In this document: piece after piece, positions 8,839 to 19,543 of the stretch
Numbering within the stretch: the first letter of the stretch is position 1
Layout: the number at the start of each line of letters is the position of its first letter
Origin: Sulfolobales archaeon HS-7
Lineage (GTDB): Archaea; Thermoproteota; Thermoprotei_A; Sulfolobales; Sulfolobaceae
DNA length: 64,000 bases
Reading direction: 5' to 3'
Assembly: GCA_019704295.1 (NCBI GenBank)
Contig: AP024596.1
Location: 620,001 to 684,000 of the forward strand
Position numbers and translations under genes: made by a program
Notes under the pieces: generated by a model
Told to the model about the DNA's origin: nothing
What the model saw: the letters and a program-made list of their open reading frames with translations, nothing else
The model's database searches: none

Positions 8839-9975
8839 TTATTGCGCTACTCCCCCTGTATTTCCAACTCCTACTAAAACTACAGTATCGCCTTCATTAG
8901 TTCTCTCCTTTATGATTTCCCTTACTAGATCTAATGCTTTCTCTGCAGCATTGTACACTTCTTTCCTCATAGCAGTTATTGCCTCATCTAAGCCCATCTT
9001 GATAACTACAGCATCGATTGGTATAGTGTATTTCGCAGCAACTCTCTCTATCTCTATTTTCTCAGGACCGGGATCTCCCATTGCTACTCCAGTTCCCTCA
9101 GCAACTGTTCCAGTTTCCTCCCCTTCTAGTCTTAGCATAGCGTCAACAGTAACTATTCTTTTAACCTTGCCCTCTTGTTCCTCTATAACTTTCGCTACTG
9201 CCTCTCCTGGCGTACCTACAGTTGCCTTAGGTCCTTCGGCCTTAACTACTATTAATTTCCTTCCCTCAAACATTACGTCCCCCGCTATTGTATCCTTGCT
9301 TACAGTCCTCTTATTATCAGCGTTCATAAGTAGGCGTGATGCAACAAGAGGTCCTATCGCATCTCCAACTGGGATCCCTTTTTCAAAAACCTTCTGAGCC
9401 TTTAAGTAAGCCTCGGCTTGCTTAACAAGTATAGGAACTATCATTTGCAGTTGATATAATAACAGATAGTTATTTAGCTTCTTTGCGGTTAGCATGTAAT
9501 GCCTTACTACTTTATAAAACATATTAAGAGCGTTAGTTACTTCTGCTGACATCTCTATTTTACTTCTGGTTATAGTATCGACATTCGGAATTGACCTCTG
9601 AATCAAGTCGACAATCTTGTCCTCAGTCGTTCTATAAAGAAGTCTCATTCTATTTATTATATCAGTAGGCTCTACCCCAACTGGTTCGATTGTAAATAGT
9701 TCCGCTAACCTCTCTGTAAGGGGTTTTGGATCGCTTACGCCTTTCTCCTTAAGGAGCTTTTCCGTGTTTTCCCTTGCATCCTTTGCGTATTTCTCAAGTA
9801 CTACTAGTCTACTTTCAACATCTCTTAACAAAAACCACATCTGAGCCCTTTGATTAAGACCGGGAAGAAAGGCAAATGCAAAGGAAGCAATAAATAATAT
9901 ATATATAATGTATGTGAGGTACAAATCTGCCCCTGATGGCGCCGCACTTGTTTGGGCTAATGCAATAATAAACAT
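8839..9975 (-). CDS. DUF1512 family membrane-anchored protein
   Basis: A 378-residue archaeal protein of the DUF1512 family, function unknown. An N-terminal transmembrane segment ([19 protein letters not shown], residues about 18-37) is followed by a helical region (40-200) and a C-terminal alpha/beta domain rich in Gly near the end ([10 protein letters not shown]). The family sits in a conserved archaeal neighbourhood with secretion, adenylate/cytidylate kinase and ribosomal genes; here cytidylate kinase is the divergent neighbour, which agrees. It converges with copT (32-nt gap). The role is not known; a membrane-associated helper of secretion or of nucleotide metabolism would be speculation. 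Confidence 0.8.
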   Translation of the reverse strand: MFIIALAQTSAAPSGADLYLTYIIYILFIASFAFAFLPGLNQRAQMWFLLRDVESRLVVLEKYAKDARENTEKLLKEKGVSDPKPLTERLAELFTIEPVGVEPTDIINRMRLLYRTTEDKIVDLIQRSIPNVDTITRSKIEMSAEVTNALNMFYKVVRHYMLTAKKLNNYLLLYQLQMIVPILVKQAEAYLKAQKVFEKGIPVGDAIGPLVASRLLMNADNKRTVSKDTIAGDVMFEGRKLIVVKAEGPKATVGTPGEAVAKVIEEQEGKVKRIVTVDAMLRLEGEETGTVAEGTGVAMGDPGPEKIEIERVAAKYTIPIDAVVIKMGLDEAITAMRKEVYNAAEKALDLVREIIKERTNEGDTVVLVGVGNTGGVAQ

Positions 9976-10321
9976 TAATCCTTACCTACCATAATTCCGC
10001 GCGGGGAAAATTAAGCTTTTTCATAAATTATAGAAACCGTATTTTACCGGATTTTTTACGTGATATAGATTAAGGCAGTGAAAGTCCCCTTTCGCGGCAG
10101 TAGATCAAAACTCATCACTTCATAAGTAATTCGATTTAAGTTTTTGGTACTGTATTTATTTCACAATAGGAAATTATTTTTGCTATTAACATAATATTCA
10201 TTTAAAAAAATAAACTAATTTTGGTCTGTCAGTAAGGTCAAGTAGTTCTCGAACTAAAACGTAAATGTCGATTTAGTTGTTAGCACTTAAGCGTTAAATA
10301 TAGGCTTTTCTCATATAAGCC
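9976..10321. other. 346-bp divergent intergenic region
   Basis: AT-rich sequence between the divergent DUF1512 and cmk genes. AAGCTTAATTTTCC near 10007-10020 is TATA-like for DUF1512 and GTTAAATATAGG near 10292-10303 for cmk. No gene or structured RNA recognised between them. Confidence 0.45.
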
Positions 10322-10864
10322 ATGCTAATAGCCATTAGCGGTCCTCCTGGTAGTGGAAAGACATCCGTTGCGCGTAAAGTCGCAGAGTTAAGTGGAATGG
10401 AACTAGTATCTGGGGGCATGATATTTAGGGAAATGGCTAAGGAAAAGGGAATATCCGTTATCGAATTAAACCAGATTGCTGAAAAGGATAAGAATATAGA
10501 TTATTACGTTGATAATACATTAGTTAAGATGGCTAAATTAAAAGATAATGCGGTATTTGAATCGCACTTAGCTGGATGGTTATTACGAGGAGTAGCGTCA
10601 TACGCAGTCTATTTAAATGCTCCTATTGATGTACGGTCCAAACGGGTGGCTGATAGGGATAACATCTCCCCCATACAGGCACTTAGGGAGATAGCAAAAA
10701 GAGAGTTAAGTCACTACGTGAGGTTTTGGGAACTTTATGGGATAGATATTACCGATTTAAGTGGCTTTGATCTTATAATCAGTACAGAAAAACTCAATAT
10801 CCTAAAAGTGGCGGAAATCATATTATCCGCTATTAAAAGTCTAAATACTGGAGAGCAATTCTGA
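10322..10864 (+). CDS. cmk: Cytidylate kinase, archaeal type
   Basis: A 180-residue P-loop kinase that phosphorylates CMP/dCMP with ATP. The P-loop GPPGSGKTSVA starts at residue 7; the archaeal CMK signature SGGMIFREMAKEKG follows, with the conserved Arg-rich lid (RVADRDNI ... REIAKRELSHYVRFWELYGI). The length fits the archaeal family (about 180-190). A TATA-like box around 10292-10303 gives a leaderless start at the ATG. The downstream 400 bp are an insertion scar, so the usual ribosomal-protein neighbours have been displaced. Confidence 0.92.
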   Translation: MLIAISGPPGSGKTSVARKVAELSGMELVSGGMIFREMAKEKGISVIELNQIAEKDKNIDYYVDNTLVKMAKLKDNAVFESHLAGWLLRGVASYAVYLNAPIDVRSKRVADRDNISPIQALREIAKRELSHYVRFWELYGIDITDLSGFDLIISTEKLNILKVAEIILSAIKSLNTGEQF

Positions 10865-10913
10865 ATGCTGATGAACTGGCTTACAGATGGTTCTCATTAT
10901 TTTATAGCTTCGT

Positions 10914-11245
10914 CTTACTAGCTATGAACTCACCCCCTTTTGTAAAAGGGGCTTCCTGCTTCACAGCTGCACCTTGCCAGTACTAAAGAACTGAGCTCCT
11001 CAGACTCTGAGGACCGCACCTCGAAGTTAACGTTAGTGTTTAACATGGCACCGCTGATTGGAGGAGAGGTGTGTCACATCGACCCTTTCTCAGGAGGTTA
11101 AGTGACGCTTACTCTGTCGATGATTGTCGTTGATATATTAGGCTGCGAACCGATACTCCAAACTAAATCAAAGAGGGCTATCCATCCTCGCGGATGAGGG
11201 TCTTCCACCCCTCTAATCCCCGATGAAGATAAATTTCAATCCCCA
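10914..11245 (-). repeat. TnpB-derived non-autonomous repeat, copy A
   Basis: Read on the minus strand it begins near TTCATCGGGGATTAG, has a GC-rich hairpin block (GGGTGGAAGACCCTCATCC), then a decayed coding-like part (GTCGATGTGACACACCTC...) and ends with AAGCAGGAAGCCCC and a hairpin (CCCCTTTTACAAAAGGGG) followed by GTGAGTTCATAG. That last block is the usual 3' end of IS1341-type TnpB elements. Copies with the same two boundaries lie at 37621-37930, 43685-43870 (truncated) and 54124-54490. It ends about 30 bp before lysS. Confidence 0.6.
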
Positions 11246-11274
11246 AAATATTATATCTTCTACCTTACTGTAAT

Positions 11275-12777
11275 ATGTGGATACAGTTGGTTAAATGGGA
11301 TCCAGTAAGAATAAAAGTGTTAGACGAACTAAGAAATAATAATATTAATCCATATCCACATAAATTTTATTTTTCGCATACAATAGAACAAATAAGAAAA
11401 ATGTATGGTAATAAGAAGAAGGAAGAAAGTGAATATATTACAGAGAACATTTCTACAGTAGGTAGAATCGCAAACATACGGAGACAAGGGAAGGCAAGCT
11501 TCGTCGATATCTTTGACGAGGGAGAGAAACTACAACTGTATCTCAGAGTAAACGAACTTGGTGAAAAATACGAACTCTTCTTTAAGTATTTTAGTCGAGG
11601 AGACATAATTGGGGTAGAGGGAAAACTATTCTTCACGCAAAGAGGGGAACTCACTCTTCTTGTACAGCAGTACACCATGCTTGCTAAATCGTTAATTGAA
11701 CCTCCTGATTGGTCTAAATTGTCTCCTGAATTCAGATATGCTCACAGATACGTAGATTTCCTCTATAACTCGAATTCGAGAAAGAACATGCTAATTAGAT
11801 TTAGTGTCATTAAGGCGATAAGGGACTTACTGGCAGAAAAGGGTTTTATGGAAGTTGAAACGCCAATTCTCCAACCGGTTTATGGCGGGGCTTTAGCAAA
11901 ACCTTTCACAACGAAAGTTAATTTCTTCGACGAAACATGGTATCTCCGCATATCATTAGAACTATATTTGAAAAGATACATTATTGGTGGTTTTAATAAG
12001 GTATTTGAGATAGGTAAGGTATTTCGTAATGAAGATATAGATGTAACTCACAGCCCTGAGTTCACTATGTTAGAACTGTACTGGGCATACGCGGATTATA
12101 ACGATATCATGAGTCTCACTGAGGAGATGTTGCATGCGATATTCCAAAAGCATGTAAAATCTGAAAGTGTGAAATACACCGTAGGAGACAAGCAATACGA
12201 AATAAATTTGTCTGTACCGTTTAGAAGGCTTCCTATGGATAGTGCAGTAAGCGACGTTCTCGGTTACGATGTAAATACAGCACGTGAGGATAAGTTGATA
12301 GCGGAACTCCAAAAATACTCCTTAGTGCCTAGAGGAGGCGTTTATAGCAGAGGGCTTATAATTGAGAAACTATTTGACAAACTCGTAGTTCCTACCTTAA
12401 TCCAGCCGACGTTTATTATAGATCATCCACTTGAGACAACTCCCCTTTGTAAACCACATAGAACTAAAGAGGGTAAAATTGAGAGGTTCGAACTTTTCAT
12501 CGGAAGTATGGAAATAGCTAACGCATATACGGAACTTAATGATCCAATATTGCAGGACAAACTATTCAAAGAGGAAGTGGAAAGATATAAAAAAGGTGAC
12601 AAAGAGGCTCACCCGTATGATGTAGACTTCATAAGAGCTTTAGGATATGGAATGCCTCCTACTGGTGGTTTAGGTGTTGGCGTTGACAGGATAGTTATGC
12701 TGATAAGTAATAATACTAGTATAAAAGAAGTGATTCCCTTTCCTATGCTAAGTGCAAAAATAATTGAGGAGGACTAG
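11275..12777 (+). CDS. lysS: Lysyl-tRNA synthetase, class II
   Basis: A 500-residue enzyme that charges tRNA-Lys. An N-terminal OB-fold anticodon-binding domain (residues about 50-140, [18 protein letters not shown]) is followed by the class II catalytic core: motif 2 [18 protein letters not shown] and motif 3 [14 protein letters not shown] near the C-terminus. The length matches bacterial-type class II LysRS. ATATTATATC at 11247-11256, about 20-28 nt before the ATG, serves as TATA box; the TnpB-derived repeat copy A ends just upstream, so older upstream promoter sequence may have been replaced. Confidence 0.95.
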   Translation: MWIQLVKWDPVRIKVLDELRNNNINPYPHKFYFSHTIEQIRKMYGNKKKEESEYITENISTVGRIANIRRQGKASFVDIFDEGEKLQLYLRVNELGEKYELFFKYFSRGDIIGVEGKLFFTQRGELTLLVQQYTMLAKSLIEPPDWSKLSPEFRYAHRYVDFLYNSNSRKNMLIRFSVIKAIRDLLAEKGFMEVETPILQPVYGGALAKPFTTKVNFFDETWYLRISLELYLKRYIIGGFNKVFEIGKVFRNEDIDVTHSPEFTMLELYWAYADYNDIMSLTEEMLHAIFQKHVKSESVKYTVGDKQYEINLSVPFRRLPMDSAVSDVLGYDVNTAREDKLIAELQKYSLVPRGGVYSRGLIIEKLFDKLVVPTLIQPTFIIDHPLETTPLCKPHRTKEGKIERFELFIGSMEIANAYTELNDPILQDKLFKEEVERYKKGDKEAHPYDVDFIRALGYGMPPTGGLGVGVDRIVMLISNNTSIKEVIPFPMLSAKIIEED

Positions 12778-13039
12778 CTTTTACTATATCTGTATTTAAT
12801 TTATAACTAGAATCACTAATGTAAAGAAAAAGGAAAACAATTAGGGAGATTTAAGCGAGTCAATTTAACCTATGGTAGGGCTTCCCTTAATTTTACATAA
12901 CTACCACATAACAATTATTAAAATGACTATAATGTAATTGAAAAACTTTAATAAGAGAGATGAGGAGAGTTCACTGATTAGCCTCATGTGTTTTCTTAAA
13001 TAACGAAAACTTCATAATTTGTTCCGTTAGTTGTAATTG

Positions 13040-13996
13040 ATGTTTACAGAACTAGTGGGTAGTTATCCTCGCCCCTACGTGCTCAATGAGTATATCAAGA
13101 AGTTTCGCAGTGAAAAGGTAGAAAAGGAAAAGTTCGACTCTAGAATGGGAAAGTTTAAGGGCGAACTCCTGAATAGTTTAATTAATAACAATTTCTCGTT
13201 TTTCACTGACGGCATGTTAGAGTATGATGATATTGTAGATGTCGTATTTCATATGATTAGTGGGATAAAGAGAGGAGAGTTAACTCGATTTTACGACAAT
13301 AACTTCTACTATAGGACTCCCACGGTTAAGGAGAAAATAACCTGCAGTCCTGAACAATACCTTAACAGATTTAAGGCTACTATTGATCTAGCTAATAAGT
13401 TAGGTATTAATTCAGATAAAATAAAGGCTTACACTTTAGGACCATTGACCTTCTCCCAGATGGCAGAGGATAACTTCTACAATGATAGAGTAGAACTAGC
13501 GTTTGAGTACTCAAAGTCGCTGAAGGAATGTTTAACAAAATTAGAAAAGTATACAAAGATTGTGGAAATACACGAACCAGGATTTTACTCCAGAACGTTG
13601 CAGAAGAAAGTTATAGAGAGAAGTGTTGAAATATACGATGTATTAAAGACTACAATGGAAAGAAGGGTATATCCACATTTTAATATATCCCTAGATAGAT
13701 TGGAATTGCTTTTCAGATTGGATGCTGATGTAGTAGGTGTTGATATAGTAGGTAATATAAGAATGGCCGGAAACATATATAATAAACTTACGGGGAAAAA
13801 AATATCATTGGGGGTTGTAGACGCTCGTACAACAAAAATGGAAACTAAAAGTAAGATTAGGCGGATTATTGAAAAGGCGCTAGATAGGAAACCAGAAAAG
13901 ATCTTATTAAGCAATAACACATTTCTCGACTTCATACCAGAAATTGTAGCGAAAAGAAAATTAGTATTACTTTCGCAGGTGGCAATGAATGAATGA
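13040..13996 (+). CDS. MetE N-terminal-half-like protein, zinc ligands lost
   Basis: A 318-residue TIM-barrel protein homologous to the next gene and to cobalamin-independent methionine synthase: it begins [11 protein letters not shown] and has [12 protein letters not shown] where the partner has [12 protein letters not shown]. The catalytic zinc site is missing: the partner's HIC is HFN here and NPDCGLK is SNNTFLDF. In fused MetE the N-terminal barrel is likewise metal-free, so this gene probably supplies the non-catalytic half of a split enzyme (inference). The ATG at 13040 is preferred to the TTG one codon earlier; a TATA-like TCTTAAATAA lies about 40 nt upstream. It overlaps the next gene by 8 nt. 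Confidence 0.8.
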   Translation: MFTELVGSYPRPYVLNEYIKKFRSEKVEKEKFDSRMGKFKGELLNSLINNNFSFFTDGMLEYDDIVDVVFHMISGIKRGELTRFYDNNFYYRTPTVKEKITCSPEQYLNRFKATIDLANKLGINSDKIKAYTLGPLTFSQMAEDNFYNDRVELAFEYSKSLKECLTKLEKYTKIVEIHEPGFYSRTLQKKVIERSVEIYDVLKTTMERRVYPHFNISLDRLELLFRLDADVVGVDIVGNIRMAGNIYNKLTGKKISLGVVDARTTKMETKSKIRRIIEKALDRKPEKILLSNNTFLDFIPEIVAKRKLVLLSQVAMNE

Positions 13997-14963
13997 ATTA
14001 CCCATTCTTCCAACTACAGTAATAGGTAGTTATCCTAGACCTAAATGGTTAAGGGAGATGATAAGGCTAAACCTTGCGGGTAGAGTTACGGACGACGAGT
14101 TAGCAGAGGCCTTTAACGATTCAGTAATATCGGTGTTTCGCGATCATCAGTTAGCAGGAGTAGACGTGCCTTCTGATGGAGAAATGAGGAGAGATGAAAT
14201 GACAGAGTTCTTTGCTAAAAAACTTAAGGGTTTCAAATTTTATGGACCGGTTAGAGTTTGGGGGACCAATTATTATAATAAGCCTTCGGTAGTTGGTAAA
14301 ATACAATATGAACAGCCAATGCTAGTGAACGAATTTGAGTTTGCTAAGGGCGCTTCCTATACCCCTAATTTAAAAATTACCATTACGGGTCCATATACAA
14401 TTGCCGACTGGTCGTATAATGAGTACTATAGGACAAAATACGATATGGCAAAGGACTTGGCTAAGACTATCAATCTGGAAATAAAAAAACTAATTGAGGT
14501 CGGGGCCAAAATAATACAAGTAGATGAACCTGCTTTGCATTCCCATAGTGAAGAAGTAGAGTGGGCTATAGATATTACGAACGAGGCTATCGCCGGAACG
14601 AATGTGAAGACAATAATTCATATCTGCTACGGAGACTATTCACTTTTAACACCGTATATTGAAAACCTAAAGTATAATCAGATAAACTTAGCGTTAAAGA
14701 ATTACAATTACAAACCATTGAAATTATTCAAGAAATGGCATGGAGAACTCGGGATTGGTGTGATTGACGTTCATCAAAGGAGAGTGGAGTCGGCAGAAGA
14801 GGTGGCAGAGGATATAGAACACGTTCTAACTCAGTACCCAGCTAAGAAAATATGGATCAATCCTGATTGTGGCTTAAAGTTACTACCGAGAAGTATCGCA
14901 TTCCAAAAGTTAAAATCCATGGTAGATGGAACAAAAATAGTTAGAGAAAAGCTAAAATCGTAG
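13989..14963 (+). CDS. metE: Core methionine synthase (MetE catalytic half)
   Basis: A 324-residue zinc-dependent methyltransferase forming methionine from homocysteine. It has [12 protein letters not shown] at the start, DGEMRRDEM, the homocysteine/zinc motifs [15 protein letters not shown] (His and Cys ligands) and NPDCGLK (Cys ligand). Archaeal core MetE proteins often take methyl groups from a corrinoid protein rather than from folate; the donor cannot be read from the sequence. ATGAATGA couples its translation to the upstream half. Together with the paralogous upstream gene it looks like a two-subunit version of fused MetE. Confidence 0.88.
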   Translation: MNELPILPTTVIGSYPRPKWLREMIRLNLAGRVTDDELAEAFNDSVISVFRDHQLAGVDVPSDGEMRRDEMTEFFAKKLKGFKFYGPVRVWGTNYYNKPSVVGKIQYEQPMLVNEFEFAKGASYTPNLKITITGPYTIADWSYNEYYRTKYDMAKDLAKTINLEIKKLIEVGAKIIQVDEPALHSHSEEVEWAIDITNEAIAGTNVKTIIHICYGDYSLLTPYIENLKYNQINLALKNYNYKPLKLFKKWHGELGIGVIDVHQRRVESAEEVAEDIEHVLTQYPAKKIWINPDCGLKLLPRSIAFQKLKSMVDGTKIVREKLKS

Positions 14964-14981
14964 TAACGTATACATAATTTA

Positions 14982-15188
14982 ATGAGCGTAAGCGAGAAAG
15001 ATATAGAAATTGCCATAAGGTATTTTAGAGGTGTACTTTCTGTTGGAGAAATATTAGCCATTTACGAACTTAGGGCTGCGGGTATAAAGGAACCGGAAAA
15101 AGTGTTAGGCGAACTAATTAGGAAGGGGATTATTGAGAGAGGCGAGGGGTGTTATAATCTAATTAGAAAAAAGTCTTTTGAACAGTAA
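14982..15188 (+). CDS. Small winged-helix-like protein
   Basis: I do not recognise a named family. The 68-residue product ([15 protein letters not shown] ... [19 protein letters not shown]) has the helix-helix-strand pattern of a minimal winged helix. It starts 18 nt after metE and is likely cotranscribed, so it may be a small regulator of the methionine genes or a general DNA-binding protein; both are guesses. Its 3' end overlaps the convergent flavoprotein gene by 30 nt. Confidence 0.55.
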   Translation: MSVSEKDIEIAIRYFRGVLSVGEILAIYELRAAGIKEPEKVLGELIRKGIIERGEGCYNLIRKKSFEQ

Positions 15189-16079
15189 GGAATGGAGATC
15201 GAACTCATTATTAATATGAAATGTCCTATCTTTGAGTAATTTGATGCTCTTTAACGATATATCCCATGTCTTTTCCAGTATGGAAGTCATAAGATATTGT
15301 CTTGATACTTCCTTTGAAAGCAACTTAAGTTCTGAACTGTAGTCCTTATCGTAAACTAGCCAATTTTGTACAGGCTCTAGAAGTCTTGCTATACTAAATA
15401 TGCCTCCACCAGTGAAAGTTTTTATTAGGCCAGTTGAATCCCCAATATAGCCTAAGGTTACCTTTTTAGGTTTAACGCGAGGAATTATCCCTCCGTGAAT
15501 CCCTATCCGCCTTTTATCAATATGAGGAACGAAAAGTCTTGGATCTGAATAAGATATTGCACCTACTAAAGTACGGTCTCCAAGAGGAACTATCCAAGAG
15601 AAACCTGCAGGATTTCGCTTATCTAGAAATACTGATATGAAGTCTTCGTTTATTGGTTCTTTTTCCTCCTCTATCGCTTTAACCCACCTAGCCCTTCCTT
15701 GCCAGCCGGTAGCTAATATCACTTTTCCACAGAAGCTCTCTACATTGGTTCCTACACAATGTTCATTAATCAGATTAACTGAGGTTGGATGAAGTACTTT
15801 CAAGTTTTCTGCTAGGTCCCTTTCTAATTTTTCTCTATTCAATCTTATAATATTCGTCTTAATGAAAACAGAATCCTTACCCACACTTATCTTAATTGTA
15901 TCAAAAGGTGCGTCAATATATTCCTTACTTACCCCTAACCTCTCAAACGTATGGCGACTTATAATTCCCGTACATTTTTTCCCGAATACTCTTCTCCTAT
16001 CAAACAGAATCACATCAGAAAATAACCTACTGCCTAACAATAACCCAGCGATTCCCGCTCCCACTATTATAAACTTCAA
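15159..16079 (-). CDS. Geranylgeranyl-reductase-like FAD oxidoreductase
   Basis: A 306-residue flavoprotein with an N-terminal Rossmann FAD motif ([16 protein letters not shown]), a KKCTGIIS segment like the PxxxCGG/CTG region of geranylgeranyl reductases, and the second FAD-binding block [17 protein letters not shown]. Family members saturate isoprenoid chains of archaeal lipids or quinones. It is much shorter than the well-studied archaeal lipid reductases (about 450 residues), so substrate and role are open. It starts with TTG overlapping the stop of the decarboxylase gene by 3 nt, implying cotranscription. Confidence 0.75.
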   Translation of the reverse strand: MKFIIVGAGIAGLLLGSRLFSDVILFDRRRVFGKKCTGIISRHTFERLGVSKEYIDAPFDTIKISVGKDSVFIKTNIIRLNREKLERDLAENLKVLHPTSVNLINEHCVGTNVESFCGKVILATGWQGRARWVKAIEEEKEPINEDFISVFLDKRNPAGFSWIVPLGDRTLVGAISYSDPRLFVPHIDKRRIGIHGGIIPRVKPKKVTLGYIGDSTGLIKTFTGGGIFSIARLLEPVQNWLVYDKDYSSELKLLSKEVSRQYLMTSILEKTWDISLKSIKLLKDRTFHINNEFDLHSLLFKRLFSN

Positions 16080-16483
16080 AATTCAGAGGACCTGTCTGCT
16101 TCGTTTATTGTGTACTTTTCTGCTCCCAATGCGTTAACTATGTACTCAAATGCGCTCCTAGGCTCGGTATGTGCCCCGCACGAATAAACGTCAACAGTCG
16201 CGAAGTTGTATTCAGGCCAGGTATGAACAGCGATGTGACTCTCTAGGATAATTGCTATAATACTAACGCCATCACCTATTTTCCATTTCTTTATATCTAA
16301 GATTCTCATTTTCCCTTTTTCCGCAGCCCCTCTAACTATGTCTTCAAGCGTTTCTAAGGATCGCAGCTTTTGGGGTTCACATCCGTACAGATTTCCATAG
16401 ACCTCTCTTCCAACAACGGTAGGGCTTCCCAAGTTTTTTGTAAATTCTTCAGCTTCATAACTCCCCCCTATCATCGAGACCAT
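16076..16483 (-). CDS. Pyruvoyl-dependent AdoMet/arginine decarboxylase proenzyme
   Basis: Member of the AdoMet decarboxylase (SpeH) fold used in Sulfolobales both for S-adenosylmethionine and for arginine decarboxylation in polyamine synthesis. Self-cleavage at Ser in [13 protein letters not shown] creates the pyruvoyl group; the downstream Cys of [12 protein letters not shown] is the usual proton donor. Substrate specificity cannot be told without a comparison to characterised paralogues. A GTG start at 16552 would add 23 residues, but the ATG at 16483 lies 20-29 nt from a TATA-like CTATAAAAAA (16503-16512) and the added residues look unlike the family, so I use 16483 (135 residues). Confidence 0.82.
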   Translation of the reverse strand: MVSMIGGSYEAEEFTKNLGSPTVVGREVYGNLYGCEPQKLRSLETLEDIVRGAAEKGKMRILDIKKWKIGDGVSIIAIILESHIAVHTWPEYNFATVDVYSCGAHTEPRSAFEYIVNALGAEKYTINEADRSSEF

Positions 16484-16502
16484 ATATTCGCTATCACATA
16501 CA

Positions 16503-16512
16503 CTATAAAAAA
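16503..16512 (-). promoter_or_regulatory. TATA-like box of the decarboxylase-flavoprotein operon
   Basis: On the minus strand TTTTTTATAG, 20-29 nt before the ATG at 16483. It lies inside the longer ORF and so argues for the shorter start. Confidence 0.4.
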
Positions 16513-16867
16513 ATTTTGGTTTCTTATCAGTTTGTGGATTACCTGATATCACTCAAAAATTATACCTTTAGACACTGGAGATGTCGTTGTTGAAAGTTTC
16601 GGATGAACCATAGAGTTTATATACTTTACATATAAATATATTATATAATTCCTATCACGGGATGTTAAAGAATTTTCTCTAAAGGTGACACGGTACTACG
16701 CAAATGTGTAGTCTTGTTTCGCCAAAAAATCTCACGCTTATAAGATATTATTAGGGTAACTTATACATAGAAATATATGATTAAGTAAACTTAAGAGATA
16801 TAACAATGTGATATGTTTAGTCGAAATCTGCTACATTTTACAAGTTGATGATAATAAACACAAGAAG

Positions 16868-17705
16868 TTCTGAATTTACCTCACGAGGTTAAAGCAAGGT
16901 ACATAGTCGACCTTGTAGCCTGAAAACGCCTAGAGGAGGTTGACGAACTGGTCAAACGCTAGGGGCTTTTCTCCTAGTGGCTTAAAGTTAAACGAGAGGA
17001 AGAGGTAAAAGTTCCACGCAGTGTCTAGGAGCGCGTAGATCAGGTAGAGGTGTTTGCATAACCTCCTGATGAGTTCTATCCTTGCTTTCCTCGTCTTGAA
17101 CCCTTCCTCTACGCCTCGACCTGTAGGTCTTGGCTAACTCGTAGGGATCTTCCTTGATGTTGGTCACGAAAACGAAGTGCGTTAGTTTCCCCTTATGTTT
17201 CACGTAAATCACGTCGTAATAGTCCCTCGTACTCTAGCCTTCTATAAGCAACGTAAGTTCTATCCTTAACCGTGTGGTATTTCACGGTAAGGGGCTGAGT
17301 AAAGAGTTGATTAACTCCTTTCAGGTAGCTCTTCCCTCTGATCACGGTTTTAGCGGGTAACTCCTTGAGGATCTCGAGATTGAGGAATCCAGCGTCGGCT
17401 ATGACCTAACTCAAGTTGATATACTGTACAGGCTTGTTGACGAAATCTTGAAGAAACTCGGAGGGCTTTTGATCCCCTAGAACTGCGAATTGGGTAACCA
17501 CGTTACACCTGACGGGAGACAAGAGATCTGCAGATCTAACCTTTTCCGAGAAGAGTTTGTCCTCTACCCCCTTCTCAGCTTCCTTCTCTCCCACCGTCAA
17601 GAAGGTCCTGTCGAATCCCAGCACGGTCTCAGAGAAGATCGAGCCCAGTTCCCAGAACTCAAAGGTTTTACCCAAGAGGCGCTACACGCTTCGCCTCTAA
17701 CATAG
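16868..17705 (-). pseudogene. DDE (IS4-like, YREK) transposase, C-terminal part, degenerate
   Basis: On the minus strand, spread over several frames: MGKTFEFWELGSIFSETVL, a VIADAGFLN segment (second catalytic Asp), VKYHTVKDRTYVAYRR, KGKLTHFVFVTNIKEDP, then ELAKTYRSR and, one frame over, GVEEGFKTRK. Together YR...G.EEGFK is the Y-R-E-K signature of IS4-like transposases such as Sulfolobus ISC1217 or ISH3 types. It ends IRRLCKHLYLIYALLDTAWN and FNFKPLGEKPLAFDQF. At least three frameshifts or stops; not functional. Confidence 0.7.
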
Positions 17706-18778
17706 CTACGGAAACAGCGTGTTCAAAACACTACTTACGTTAACGTCGTAGTCCTTGACGTTCTTAGCCTTGATCAACTTCGACCTCTTTGTAACTAAAC
17801 CCCTGTACACGCGATCCACTAGAACGTGGTAGGTTATGCTGGCGAGCTTCCCCGCGAGCGCACAAGTTACCTCAACACTACTTTTTTAGTGATGAGCCTC
17901 TCGTAGAAATCCGCAAAAGGTCCACGCCTAGCTATCCTAGCGGACAAGTAAAATGCCCTTCGCAAGTACTTGTTACCCTCTATCCACGTGGGACTTGCTA
18001 TTTCCGCTCTGCTTAGTCCTTGGGGCACGCGTAAGCTCTCGCAGCCTTGGAACTTAGAAAACGAGAGACGTCGCCGAACTCATCGTAGATCGTCGCAGCG
18101 GTTTAACTCCGGGGATCTTGGAGAGCTCTACAACTTCTTGCGGGATTTTCGAAAGTATTGCTTTCTCGACGCCATCATGTCCTTTAGTTGCTTTAACAGC
18201 TCCACAAGCTGTTCAAGCTAGCCTCTCGGCTCGATTCAGTGTTCTCCCCAACTTCTCGCCTAACTCCCTCTTGTCCTTCTGCTTCAACTCTCCCTTGGAC
18301 AGCTTCTCAAGCAGTTCCCCTCTCGTTGAACGGCTCTAACTTATACCGAGCGGTCTCTAGAATTTTCCTTATCTCGTCACTTGCGCCTCTTTCTCCACAA
18401 GGCTCGTCTCGCACCTCGTTAGCTCCCTTATCTCCCCGTCAGGTATGAACCTTTGACTACTCCCGTCATGAAGGCCATTACAAGCCTTTGCGCGTCCAGT
18501 CCGTCTTCTTCCCGAGTATTTCGGACAAATGTAGGGTTAACTACCGTTACCTTGAATCCTCTCTGAGTTTCTCGTGCAGGTAGTAGAAGGGCCTGTAGCC
18601 TCCATTATTCCCTCCCTGTAATCGCTAAGGAATTTCACGAGCTCCTCTATCCCCTCGTTGTCGTTTTTGATTCCCTCCTTGATTGAATACGGATTTCCCT
18701 TGTTCCACTAGAAGTTCTCCCTTTGCCACAGTTAACTCTCGGATATGTCTATCGCGAAGCCCTTGGTAACGACTTCCA
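17705..18778 (-). pseudogene. IS110-family transposase pseudogene
   Basis: On the minus strand from the ATG at 18778: GFAIDISES then a stop, EATGP, FYYLHEKLRE, VTVVNP, DGLDAQRLVM, and further on TAATIYDEFGDVSRFPSSKA and AYAGLVPRVGRSG, closing with KRSKLIKAKNVKDYDV and SSVLNTLFP. The N-terminal DEDD (RuvC-like) and C-terminal Tnp_20 parts of IS110 are both clear, but many frameshifts and stops break it. After the end is a hairpin, AGAGGC-N-GCCTCT (about 17680-17703), also found behind the IS110 relic at 37551-37570. Confidence 0.78.
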
Positions 18779-18829
18779 TGGTGTATCTTGCTCACTCGTG
18801 AAATATTACCTTAACTAGTGTAATACCGT

Positions 18830-19300
18830 CTCCCTCGTTTCATAGCACCAGCTACCGTCAACCCCTAGAGAAACTTGTTACAACCTCGGGGGTTCTATCC
18901 CCTCTTGTGTTCTAGAGACATCACAGCCAGCCTCTTCTACGGGGTTTTCCCTCCATTGGGTCGGGCTTACCTTGTTTTCTCCTTGTCGCCTTACATGCTT
19001 AACTCACGTAATACTTGTTTTATCTCCATAACTAGTGGTACGCGTTTTCCCCGTGGAAGTTCCCCCTAACTTTTCCCTTGTCTTACAAGGGATATGTTCC
19101 CTTCCTCTATCCCCAAGAGGAGGGATTTACTCCTCTTGATAATGTCACGGGGTTAGAGAAAATCTTCTTAAACGCTTCCTCTGCTATTAGCGAAGGACTT
19201 GCCCTTTGCTAGTTTGGTTTTCCTCATATCAAGGCTTGGGAAGTCCCTCGCTTAAACTTTAACGTCCTCATTTCTACCCGCTTGATAACATACGAGGTAT
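18830..19300 (-). pseudogene. Degenerate sequence, possibly 5' part of the DDE transposase split by IS110
   Basis: On the minus strand a mosaic of short frames is seen (MRKTKLAKGKSFA; MEIKQVLRELSM; GVDGSWCYETRETVL), with many stops. Order and strand fit the missing N-terminal half of the DDE transposase whose C-terminal half lies beyond the IS110 relic. GVD could hold the first catalytic Asp. Assignment is tentative. Confidence 0.45.
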
Positions 19301-19371
19301 TACTATACGTATAAAACCTAGGTTACGTGCCTTTTGCTGAGGTAAAAATTGTTCCTTTCTCCACTTTAATG

Positions 19372-19426
19372 GAAATTTTCCTAATTTCTACTTTTGAGAA
19401 CGAGATTTTCCCGTGTTTTAGAAATT
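19372..19426. promoter_or_regulatory. Cluster of ANTTTC hexamers upstream of the ced genes
   Basis: Five ANTTTC matches in 55 bp counting both strands: 19372-19377 (minus), 19375-19380, 19383-19388, 19405-19410 (plus) and 19421-19426 (minus). ANTTTC is the known UV-inducible promoter hexamer of Sulfolobus, and ced genes are known UV-induced genes. The cluster is 118-172 nt before cedA1, further than the usual place next to the BRE/TATA. Confidence 0.4.
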
Positions 19427-19543
19427 GTCTCATTTTTAGTAAAATTAATTAAATACGACTGGGGATATACTTTTTGTAAAGTCATGGAAAGGAAATTAGT
19501 TACGATTTACTCTAACTACTAAATAGACCTTATCATCAAAATC

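Noticed and set aside
8912..9397. 161-residue ORF opposite DUF1512
   Set aside because: Pure antisense shadow of a well-supported family member, with no promoter or Shine-Dalgarno signal.
12960..12995. Possible C/D box small RNA (GATGAG ... CTGA) upstream of metE
   Set aside because: The C box does not match RTGATGA and no paired C'/D' boxes are present.
17970..18448. Three plus-strand ORFs inside the IS110 relic
   Set aside because: They are antisense readings; the minus strand carries clear IS110 motifs in the same place.
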